From: Granulosicoccus sp036478595
Lineage (GTDB): Bacteria; Pseudomonadota; Gammaproteobacteria; Granulosicoccales; Granulosicoccaceae
NCBI GenBank assembly: GCA_036478595.1
Contig: JAZGEF010000053.1
Span: 1-64,000, forward strand
DNA length: 64,000 nt
Reading direction: 5' to 3'
In this document: positions 17,644-24,964 of the stretch, one piece after another
How positions within the stretch are numbered: the stretch's first letter is position 1
How the letters are laid out: the number at the start of each line of letters is the position of its first letter
Made by a program: the position numbers and the translations under genes
Notes under the pieces: generated by a model
Told to the model about the DNA's origin: nothing
Databases searched by the model: none
Seen by the model: only the letters and a program-made list of their open reading frames with translations

Positions 17644-18642
17644 TTATTCGCTAGGAAGCAACACTATTTTGGGTGATGCTGCCGTACCCGTATGTATTGA
17701 TCGGAATGCATCTGCGCCCTTTGATAGAGGCTGTTGTTCAACCCAGTCTAACGGCCCCAGTGCGCCGCGGTGGATCAAATCAAGTGCCGCTTTTAGATCA
17801 ATCGGGCTATACGTATAGTGACCAATAAATGTCACCTCTTGCAGGGTCAGTTTGCGAGTATCCAAGCCTGGTTTGTCATCTTGCAAACCAACGTGGGAGA
17901 TCACGCCACCAGCGCGTACCAAAGCACTGGCCATCGCGCGAGTTGCGCCGCTGCCTACAGCGTCGATCACTAAGTCAAAGGTGCTTTCACTTGGTTGATC
18001 GCCACTGAGCGGGTCAAATACGATGCCTGTATCAAGTTGTTTTAAGGTTTCGCGGCGGGGTGCATTGGTTTCGGCAACGTGCAATGAGCGAGCACCCTTG
18101 TTGCGCACAATAAGGGCTGCTAGCAAACCGATGGCGCCGCCGCCAATAACCAAGACTCTGCATTCGGACAGTGGGCGGGTAAGTGCTCGTTCCGCCATTA
18201 CCACGGCATGTACCGATACTGCAGTGGGTTCCATTAAAGACGCATCAACGAGACTAAGATCATCCGGCAGGGTGTAAAGATTGCGCGAATCAACTGTCAC
18301 TAAGTTAGCAAAGCCACCGGCTTGGCCAAGGCCCAGCAAATCGCGCTGCTGGCACCGGTTCGGATTGCCGGCTAGGCATTCTCGGCAGTTGTGGCAGGTT
18401 AGCATCGGGTTGATTGCTACTCGCTGGCCCCTCAAAGGGCCGCTTTCAACCGTACCGGCAAGTTCATGGCCAAGAATCATGGGTGGAACACGCCGCGCAT
18501 CCAAACCGTGGTAGGCGTGCATATCAGAGCCACAGATGCCCGCAGCAGTTATGCGCACCAATGATTGGCCGTCCGAGGGAACCGGATCAGGTGCGCGCCT
18601 GTAGGCCAGTGATTCGGTACCTAGATAGAATAGTGCATGCAT
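17644..18642 (-). CDS. Zinc-dependent medium-chain alcohol dehydrogenase
   Basis: 332 residues. Catalytic zinc site: Cys in AGICGSDMH, His-Glu in LGHELAG, Glu in LMEPTAV. Structural zinc site: four Cys in CHNCRECLAGNPNRC. NAD(P) fold at VLVIGGGAIGLLAA. It is of the sorbitol/threonine dehydrogenase type, oxidising a polyol or sugar alcohol. No Shine-Dalgarno precedes ATG 18642; a 49-residue ORF with a strong SD ends inside its first codons, suggesting coupling. The divergent TRAP transporter genes may supply its substrate, which would fit a polyol or sugar acid, but this is inferred. Confidence 0.88.
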   Translation of the reverse strand: MHALFYLGTESLAYRRAPDPVPSDGQSLVRITAAGICGSDMHAYHGLDARRVPPMILGHELAGTVESGPLRGQRVAINPMLTCHNCRECLAGNPNRCQQRDLLGLGQAGGFANLVTVDSRNLYTLPDDLSLVDASLMEPTAVSVHAVVMAERALTRPLSECRVLVIGGGAIGLLAALIVRNKGARSLHVAETNAPRRETLKQLDTGIVFDPLSGDQPSESTFDLVIDAVGSGATRAMASALVRAGGVISHVGLQDDKPGLDTRKLTLQEVTFIGHYTYSPIDLKAALDLIHRGALGPLDWVEQQPLSKGADAFRSIHTGTAASPKIVLLPSE

Positions 18643-18770
18643 AAGTCAATATCGGATGTGGCCAGGTTGAGCAGGTTGAATTGAACGAATTTGCGGTTAG
18701 CCGGCAGGCGCTCGATTAATTCCAGGCTGCCATGATAAATCATACCCAGACCAACATACCGACGAGCCAT
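18621..18770 (-). CDS. Small 49-residue ORF translationally coupled to the alcohol dehydrogenase
   Basis: ATG 18770 has GGAGG nine bases ahead (18780-18784), the best ribosome site in this stretch. The product starts MARRYVGLGMIYHGSLELIE and ends in LCMHYSI. It overlaps the first 22 bases of the dehydrogenase gene in another frame, and the dehydrogenase itself has no SD, a layout typical of translational coupling. No family is recognised. It could be a genuine small protein, a coupling leader, or the relic of a longer gene. Base use is like its neighbours. Confidence 0.45.
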   Translation of the reverse strand: MARRYVGLGMIYHGSLELIERLPANRKFVQFNLLNLATSDIDLCMHYSI

Positions 18771-18892
18771 TGATAAATACCTCCGTCGCTGAACCGTGCC
18801 CGGATCACTGCCACAGCGATGAATTGAGTCCAGTGTTAGTTATTTTATGGCTCCAGAATTTTGTTGAATTCCAGGGCCTATACACCACAACG

Positions 18893-18908
18893 ATGTAATC
18901 GCTTACAT
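18893..18908. promoter_or_regulatory. LacI-type operator palindrome
   Basis: ATGTAATCGCTTACAT has the TGTAA-N4-TTACA form with a central CG-containing spacer, the standard LacI/GalR-family operator. It lies between the alcohol dehydrogenase/small ORF and dctP, about 240 bases before dctP. A TTGACA follows at about 18968. No LacI regulator gene is in the window. Confidence 0.55.
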
Positions 18909-19088
18909 TTTCTCTCGCACCGCGCCCTAATTTCCGAAATTATCGTTTTTATATGCACTGACAGAGTTTGACACTCCCCCCCTTTAGTGCGAGTCTACTG
19001 TCGCTTGCTGCATGTCACGAACAGGTTCATCTGTCAATAAAAGCGTGGCTTAGCGGCGCCATTTAAACCACCACTGGAGGAGAAAAGC

Positions 19089-19133
19089 TTGCGCGAATGC
19101 TGGGCTTACCATTCGCCTCCATCGTTAAGATAA
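19089..19133 (+). CDS. Possible 14-codon leader peptide before dctP
   Basis: GGAGGAG at 19076-19082 is ideally spaced before TTG 19089, which opens a 14-codon frame (MRECWAYHSPPSLR) ending at TAA 19133, seven bases before the dctP Shine-Dalgarno. It may be a leader that adjusts dctP translation, or a chance purine run. It shows no homology and no run of regulatory codons. Confidence 0.25.
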   Translation: MRECWAYHSPPSLR

Positions 19134-19148
19134 TCCCCTGGAGGAACT

Positions 19149-20246
19149 ATGAAATTTACACATCTTCTCGGAGCAACTGCTCTGAGCGCGGCAATGGCAG
19201 TTGGCACTGCATATGCCGAAACCACGACTATTCGGGTGCAATCGGTGCTATCAGATGCGGCAGACGAAGTATTCATGCTGAAGGAATTCGCCAAAGATGT
19301 CTCCGATCTGACTGGTGGTTCGCTACAGATTGAAGTGCTACCCGCTGGCGCTGTTGTTGGTCCTCGCGACGTAATGGATGCGGTTGATGCAGGCCTCGTT
19401 GAGGCTGGCTTTGCATGGACACATTATTGGGGCGGCAAGCATGTTGCGGCAAACCTCTTCGGTGCACCTGTTGCGGGCGCTGGTGTTGGTATGGACAACA
19501 TTGCGTTCCTTAGCTGGTTCCAGTACGCCGGTGGTAAAGAGCTTTATGACCGTCTGTGGACTGAAATGGGCGTGAACGTCAAAGGTTTCATGTTGCAGCC
19601 AGTGGGACCAGAGGCATTGGGCTGGTTTCCAAAGCCTATTAAATCCATGGATGACTTCCGCAAGATGCGCTTCCGTGCGCCTCCGGGCATGGTTGGCGCA
19701 GCTTACGCTGACATCGGTGTTCCAGCTGTTGCGATGGGCGGCCCTGACATTTTGCCAGCGCTGGAAAAAGGCACGATCGACGCGGCTGAATGGTGCTGCC
19801 CGAAGCCTGATTCAGTTTTCGGCTTTCAGAAAGTTTTAAAGCACTATTACCTGCAAGGCTTGCATCAGGTTGTCGTGAATGCCGACATGTATTTGAACCT
19901 TGATGTATACAACGGCCTAACCGATATTGAGAAGAAGGCTCTGGAAGTTGCAGCAAACGCATCACTGTCTAAGTCAATGTCCTATCGCATCTACGAAAAC
20001 GGTAAAGCGCTGAAAGATCTGACAGATAATCACGGCGTTATCCTGGAAGACACGCCAGCTGACTACTTCACCGAGTACATGGCTGCTGCAAAGAAAGCGT
20101 TGCAGGCCGCCTCAGACGAGAACGAGTTCTTCGCAGAAGTTTGGCAGTCCCAAAAAGATTTCGCGGATATCGCGGTTCCATTCTGGGCTGGTGCGCAGTC
20201 TTCAAACGCAAGTTTGGGTAAGGCACACGCTGATACTCTAAAATAA
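19149..20246 (+). CDS. dctP: TRAP transporter periplasmic substrate-binding protein (DctP type)
   Basis: 365 residues with a Sec signal peptide (cleavage after AYA near residue 23). The conserved ligand-binding Arg lies in FRKMRFRAPPGM, and the block DAAEWCCPKPD near residue 213 is typical of the mannitol/chloroaromatic (FcbT1/TakP-like) DctP branch, whose members bind carboxylates including keto acids. GGAGG sits four bases before ATG 19149. It is followed by a strong terminator and then the fused membrane component. Codon use is nearer to the host than in dctQM. The actual ligand is unknown; the adjacent dehydrogenase hints at a sugar- or polyol-derived acid. Confidence 0.92.
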   Translation: MKFTHLLGATALSAAMAVGTAYAETTTIRVQSVLSDAADEVFMLKEFAKDVSDLTGGSLQIEVLPAGAVVGPRDVMDAVDAGLVEAGFAWTHYWGGKHVAANLFGAPVAGAGVGMDNIAFLSWFQYAGGKELYDRLWTEMGVNVKGFMLQPVGPEALGWFPKPIKSMDDFRKMRFRAPPGMVGAAYADIGVPAVAMGGPDILPALEKGTIDAAEWCCPKPDSVFGFQKVLKHYYLQGLHQVVVNADMYLNLDVYNGLTDIEKKALEVAANASLSKSMSYRIYENGKALKDLTDNHGVILEDTPADYFTEYMAAAKKALQAASDENEFFAEVWQSQKDFADIAVPFWAGAQSSNASLGKAHADTLK

Positions 20247-20291
20247 TGTCAACGTTCTCCGGTTGACACACTTGAAGTAATTTCAGCTAAG

Positions 20292-20322
20292 TACGGGCTC
20301 TTGACGGAGCCCGTATTTTTTT
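20292..20322 (+). terminator. Strong terminator inside the TRAP operon
   Basis: A nine-base perfect stem TACGGGCTC/GAGCCCGTA with a six-base loop is followed by seven Ts (20316-20322). It sits between dctP and dctQM, so part of the transcripts should stop after the binding protein, giving more DctP than membrane protein. Confidence 0.92.
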
Positions 20323-20418
20323 GTTTTCCAAGCGCCATCTGTTGACGTTTGCAAAAAAGTGACGTTTGTAAAAAAATGCGGGTTTCAATTCCCCATCTAA
20401 CGAAGGACACACCACCAC

Positions 20419-22884
20419 ATGGCCGAAGATCCAAATCCAGACGAACTGGAAATCGCGGACGAACTTATCGCCGAACGACGCGCCGAAGCCCCTGGTGAAA
20501 CGCCTGCGGACATGACCGCATGGCAGCGCCCGATCACGGCCGTCATCGACATCGTGAACTATCGAGTGGGTCAAATCATCGCGCTTCTCTTAGTGCCCTT
20601 GATCGCAGTGGTGGTCTTCGAAGTGTTCTCGCGCAACTCCTTCTCGATCCTGCAAAACGCGGGCTTCGAAGATCTGGCGCGGTCCCTCAACCTTGGGCCC
20701 ACGCTTTGGGTCTACGACACCAGCCGCATGATCGCCGGCGTGGTTTTTATGGCTGCCGCCGGTTACGGGCTGATGCGCGGTGTTCATATCCGCGCAGACT
20801 TCATCTATCGGTTCTGGTCGGACAAGACGCAGGCAACCGTCGATGCATCGCTGTACCTGCTGTTCTTCATCCCTTCGATGATCTTCTTTACCATCGTTGC
20901 AGCAGACTTCTGGTGGCTGGCCTTTTCCAAGGGCGAAACCATGCAAGTCGACAGCGCCTGGGGGCCATTGGCATGGCCTGCGCGCTTGGCCATGCCGGTC
21001 GGTGCTTTCCTGCTGACGATCCAGGGCATTTCAGAGATTTTCCGAGCCTTCCATAAAATGGGCAAAGAACGCGAACGCTGGTTTGTGCGGGCACTGCCGA
21101 TCTATCTGATCGCCCTAGTCTGGCTACTCTTGGCAGTTTTCACACCCGACATCGTGCCAGGTGGCGCATGGTTCACTGATTTGATGAGCGCGCGGCCAAA
21201 CATTGCTAAACCCACCATCGGCTTGATCATGCTTGGAGCGATGCTGTTTGTTATCTTCATAGGCTTCCCCATCGCATTCACGCTGATCTTCCTGGCCTTT
21301 GTGTTCGGCATCTGGGGGGCGAATTTCAAACTCACCACGCTGCTGCTAACGTTGAACACCAACTCAACCATGCTGAACGATCAGCTCATGGCCGTGCCTC
21401 TATTCGTGTTGATGGGTATCGTCATGGAAGCGGCCGGATTGATGGAACGTTTGTTCGCGTCGATCCAAATGGTCATGGCCCGCGTGCGCGGCGCTTTGTT
21501 TATTGCGGTTCTGATCGTTTCAACCATCTTTGCTGCCGCAACCGGGATCGTTGGTGCCTCGGTGACACTGCTCGGCATTATGGCGGGCGCGACGATGACC
21601 CGATCCGGTTACGACGTCAAACTGGCCGCGGGTACGATCACGGCGGGCGGCACCCTGGGCATCTTGATTCCGCCGTCGATTATGTTGATTGTCATGGGCC
21701 CGGTGTTGGAAGTCTCCACGCTTGATCTGTTCCGTGGCGCGTTCATCCCCGGTGCACTCCTGGCCTCACTCTACTTAATCTATACCTTGGGCCGATGTTG
21801 GCTTAACCCTGAGCTGGGGCCCATCCTTAGCGACGAAGACCAACCAGACACATCTAGATTTTATGGAGCCGAAATTGCTCTGATCTGCCTTGGCATCCTG
21901 ACTGTGAGCCGTGTCTTTGGGCTTGGCGTAGGCGGCGCATTTGCCGGATTGATGCCGTTTGGTGGCCTGGCAGTCCTACTTGTTATCACGGCGTTTGCCT
22001 ATGCCGCCTATCGAAACCTAAGCATTCTACGGATCGCTGTGCCAATTGCGGTTCTGTTCCACCTTTATATGATCTTCGCGAACATGGGTGACGGCGGCTT
22101 GCCTATCATGTCGATTGTCCTTGGCGCATTCACCGCCCTGTTGGCGTATCTGGGCCGGCCAATCTATGACAAGGACAAAAGCGGTGACTTCTACTTTTCG
22201 GATCTCTGGGACGAATTCTTCGCGGGCCTGATGCCGCCAACGATTCTGATTTCCTTCGCTTTGGGTTCGATCCTTCTCGGCTTTGCGACCCCGGCCGAAG
22301 CTGCCGCAATGGGGGCCTTTGGCTCGATCTTGCTCTCAATCGGCTATCGCAAATTCAATATCCCCGGCTTTTTTGACAGCTTGGTCAAAGCCTTGGAGAT
22401 CACGGTGCTGATCATGTTCCTGGTCGCGGCCTCCAACTTCTTTGGTGCCGAATTCAGTTTTCTTGGAACGCCAAAGATGATGACGGAGCTACTGCTGGGC
22501 CTTGATATGTCACCCTATCTGATCCTGCTCCTGGTAATGGCGCTGATCTTTCTTTTGGGCTGGCCGCTGGAATGGGTGCCAATCGTTCTGATCGTTGTCC
22601 CGATATTGCTACCGACGGTCGAGACACTTGAGGTGCATGGCTTGGAACGCTATGACCTCATGGTCTGGTTCGGCATTCTCGTCGCGGTGAACTTGCAAAC
22701 GGCCTGGCTTTCGCCGCCGGTCGCGCTCTCAGCCTATTTCTTGAAGGGCGTGGTGCCGGAATGGGATTTGAAAGACATCTACCTTGGAATGATGCAGTTC
22801 ATGTTGGTTCAGCTGGTGGGCTTGATCCTGATCTTCATATTTCCGCAGCTTGTACTGTGGCTTCCCAGGGTTATGGGGGGGTAG
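20419..22884 (+). CDS. dctM: Fused TRAP transporter membrane protein DctQM
   Basis: 821 residues. Residues about 35-225 are the small DctQ unit (four membrane segments, with GYGLMRGVHIRADFIY). From about 250 the large DctM unit follows (LFVIFIGFPIAFTLIFL, GTLGILIPPSIMLIVMG, ATPAEAAAMGAFGS). Between the two halves of DctM, about 150 extra residues (roughly 480-600) add three to four more hydrophobic segments before LMPPTILISFALGS. The 33-residue N-terminal extension is acidic and polar. The fusion forms the sodium-driven channel partner of DctP. The gene is markedly richer in CTG, ATC, GGC and CGC codons than its neighbours, recalling alphaproteobacterial genes; transfer is likely. Confidence 0.92.
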   Translation: MAEDPNPDELEIADELIAERRAEAPGETPADMTAWQRPITAVIDIVNYRVGQIIALLLVPLIAVVVFEVFSRNSFSILQNAGFEDLARSLNLGPTLWVYDTSRMIAGVVFMAAAGYGLMRGVHIRADFIYRFWSDKTQATVDASLYLLFFIPSMIFFTIVAADFWWLAFSKGETMQVDSAWGPLAWPARLAMPVGAFLLTIQGISEIFRAFHKMGKERERWFVRALPIYLIALVWLLLAVFTPDIVPGGAWFTDLMSARPNIAKPTIGLIMLGAMLFVIFIGFPIAFTLIFLAFVFGIWGANFKLTTLLLTLNTNSTMLNDQLMAVPLFVLMGIVMEAAGLMERLFASIQMVMARVRGALFIAVLIVSTIFAAATGIVGASVTLLGIMAGATMTRSGYDVKLAAGTITAGGTLGILIPPSIMLIVMGPVLEVSTLDLFRGAFIPGALLASLYLIYTLGRCWLNPELGPILSDEDQPDTSRFYGAEIALICLGILTVSRVFGLGVGGAFAGLMPFGGLAVLLVITAFAYAAYRNLSILRIAVPIAVLFHLYMIFANMGDGGLPIMSIVLGAFTALLAYLGRPIYDKDKSGDFYFSDLWDEFFAGLMPPTILISFALGSILLGFATPAEAAAMGAFGSILLSIGYRKFNIPGFFDSLVKALEITVLIMFLVAASNFFGAEFSFLGTPKMMTELLLGLDMSPYLILLLVMALIFLLGWPLEWVPIVLIVVPILLPTVETLEVHGLERYDLMVWFGILVAVNLQTAWLSPPVALSAYFLKGVVPEWDLKDIYLGMMQFMLVQLVGLILIFIFPQLVLWLPRVMGG

Positions 22885-22918
22885 GGCACCTATCAATTCC
22901 ATCGGTGGCAATGAATAA

Positions 22919-23569
22919 ATGTTAGAAAATATCGTAGATCTTGGATCAATCATTATTTCGGACATCGTTCTGTCCGGCGATAACGCGCTGATTATTGGTA
23001 TGGCGGCGGCCAGTCTTGCGCCGGAGTTGCGCAAGAAAGCAATTCTGTACGGGATGGTGGTTGCTGCCGTACTGCGCGTTGTTTTTGCCCTCATCGCTAC
23101 AAAACTACTCGGTGTTCCCGGACTGTTACTTATTGGTGCATTGTTGCTCTATTGGGTGTGTTGGACGTTATACAAAGAAATCAAGGCGCACACCGGTGAA
23201 CGGGCCACGCATGAACTGGAAATTGCAGAAGACCCTGAAAGCGGTTATACCGGTCCACCAAGGCGCACCTTAGGGCAGGCGCTTCTGTCGATAACCATAG
23301 CCGATGTATCAATGTCGCTGGATAATGTGCTTGCAGTGGCTGCCATAGCGGACGGCGATACCAACAAGCTGATCTTCGGACTTGGGCTGGCGATTATACT
23401 GATGGCGTTTGCAGCCACTTTGATCATGAAGCTTTTAAGCCGTTATCCATGGATATCCTGGCTTGGGTTGATAGTACTGATCTATGTGGCCACAGAAATG
23501 TTTTACCGTGGCATATTTGATGAGACAAACGGCATACTGGCTTTTTTAAGGGCAGCGGGTGTGGGCTGA
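22919..23569 (+). CDS. TerC-family integral membrane protein (YjbE-like)
   Basis: 216 residues with about seven membrane segments. The duplicated metal-binding signatures are IVLSGDNALIIGMA near residue 20 and VSMSLDNVLAVAA near 130, the Asp-Asn pairs that define TerC. Relatives such as E. coli Alx and B. subtilis YkoY export manganese, some under manganese riboswitches; no yybP-type riboswitch is visible in the 34-base gap here. It follows the TRAP gene closely but returns to the host-like codon style, so co-transcription may be incidental. Confidence 0.88.
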   Translation: MLENIVDLGSIIISDIVLSGDNALIIGMAAASLAPELRKKAILYGMVVAAVLRVVFALIATKLLGVPGLLLIGALLLYWVCWTLYKEIKAHTGERATHELEIAEDPESGYTGPPRRTLGQALLSITIADVSMSLDNVLAVAAIADGDTNKLIFGLGLAIILMAFAATLIMKLLSRYPWISWLGLIVLIYVATEMFYRGIFDETNGILAFLRAAGVG

Positions 23570-23587
23570 GGGCCTGCCCACGCGGCG

Positions 23588-24952
23588 TTAGCTGATGATG
23601 CCTAGATCATGGCCATTGAAATTGGCCAGATTAGGCAGAACCTGGTGTAGCTGATTTTGTTCCAGGCCAGTCCACTCCAGTAGCGATGCTGCATATTGAG
23701 AGGCGGAGATCTGCGGCAGTATTCGGCCGTTATGAACAGAGTCCGGGCCTTCAACTGCCATGCTTGGCAAATCACCAATTATCTGGCCACCGTTAACCGC
23801 TCCGCCCATAACCATCATATGGTTGCCCCAGCCGTGATCAGTGCCATCGCCGTTGCTGGTAAGCGTGCGGCCAAAGTCTGACGCAGTAAAGGTTGTTACC
23901 TGATCAGCCATGCCGATTTGATCCAAGGCATTTTGGAAAAAAGACATGCCGTTAGCCAACTCAGCGAAGAGCCCTGCGTTTTCTTGATTTTGATTGTCGT
24001 GTACATCGAAGCCATTCATGCGCACGTAAAAAATCTGCCTGCGTAAACCCAATTGTTCACGTGCCGCTATTAATTGCGCAACCATGCTGAGCTTGGCGGC
24101 AAGTGTTCCTTCATCCGGTTGATCAAGAACAAGTGCGCTGTTTTGTTCAAGCACCGCGCCTAGTTCGGCGGCCACATTGCGTGCGCGGTTTTGGATATCT
24201 GCAAATGCGCTGGCATGCACATTGGTTTGTCCCTGCTGCATGACACGATTAAATGCCTCAGCTCGAACACGTTCCCAATCATCATTGATATCAAGGCCAG
24301 TGTATTCCAATACGCCTGTTTCTTTCATTGTGAATGGGCGTTGGCCATAGCCTGCCTGCCAATAGTTGGAGCCTGCCAATGAGATAGACGTTAGGTAGTC
24401 ACGCTGCTGGTATTGAGATAAGTAGTCTGCCGCGATAGCACCCCAACCTTCAGTACCACGGTTGCGACCTTGTAGCTGTTGCCATTGAATTTCTTGATCA
24501 GAGTGCGAAAACAATTGGGCAGGTAGTGCAACCGTTTTGTCTTTATACTGTTGGATCGTAGTAGGCTCAATGAGATTACCTACATTGGCTACCATCGAAA
24601 GTTTGCCATCGTTAAACAATGATTGAAGAGGGGCTGCAGCGCTATGTATGCCAATTTGTGGGCCGGATTGCGTACTTAGGTCCAGAAGGTTGCTTCGATC
24701 AACTGCTAAGGCTTTTCTAGAATTAGCATATTCCTGGTAACCGCTGTTATCAGTTGGGACAAACAGGCTAAAGCCATCACTACCACCTTGCAAATAGATG
24801 CAAACCAGCGCGCGATAATCATTGCTTGCCGAAAAATCGGTTTCAGCAGCGCGTGCCAAGGTGAGCATCGGGTTTGCACCCAATGCCAAGCCTGCCGTGC
24901 TTATTGCTTGGCAGCCACGTTTTAAAAACCGTCGTCGATTATATTTACTCAT
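23588..24952 (-). CDS. DUF1501 protein with Tat signal
   Basis: 454 residues. The N-terminus MSKYNRRRFLKRG is a twin-arginine signal, followed by a hydrophobic stretch and cleavage near ARAAE. The body is the DUF1501 alkaline-phosphatase-like fold: LVCIYLQGGSDGFSLFVP near residue 48, TFTASDFGRTLTSNGDGTDHGWGNHMMVMGG split over positions near 352-382 (DFGRT and DHGWG with metal-type His/Asp). It is exported folded to the periplasm by TatABC. The enzymatic role is unproven. It pairs with the DUF1800 gene immediately upstream in the same operon, an association found across Proteobacteria and Planctomycetes. Confidence 0.9.
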   Translation of the reverse strand: MSKYNRRRFLKRGCQAISTAGLALGANPMLTLARAAETDFSASNDYRALVCIYLQGGSDGFSLFVPTDNSGYQEYANSRKALAVDRSNLLDLSTQSGPQIGIHSAAAPLQSLFNDGKLSMVANVGNLIEPTTIQQYKDKTVALPAQLFSHSDQEIQWQQLQGRNRGTEGWGAIAADYLSQYQQRDYLTSISLAGSNYWQAGYGQRPFTMKETGVLEYTGLDINDDWERVRAEAFNRVMQQGQTNVHASAFADIQNRARNVAAELGAVLEQNSALVLDQPDEGTLAAKLSMVAQLIAAREQLGLRRQIFYVRMNGFDVHDNQNQENAGLFAELANGMSFFQNALDQIGMADQVTTFTASDFGRTLTSNGDGTDHGWGNHMMVMGGAVNGGQIIGDLPSMAVEGPDSVHNGRILPQISASQYAASLLEWTGLEQNQLHQVLPNLANFNGHDLGIIS

Positions 24953-24964
24953 GCTTTTGCCCAG

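Noticed and set aside
20342..20376. Imperfect direct repeat GACGTTTGCAAAAAA / GACGTTTGTAAAAAA before dctQM
   Set aside because: A short two-copy repeat in a leader without clear role; could be slippage.
23561..23581. GTGGGC/GCCCAC hairpin between terC and the DUF1501 gene
   Set aside because: It overlaps the terC stop codon and has no T-run on either strand, so it is not called a terminator.
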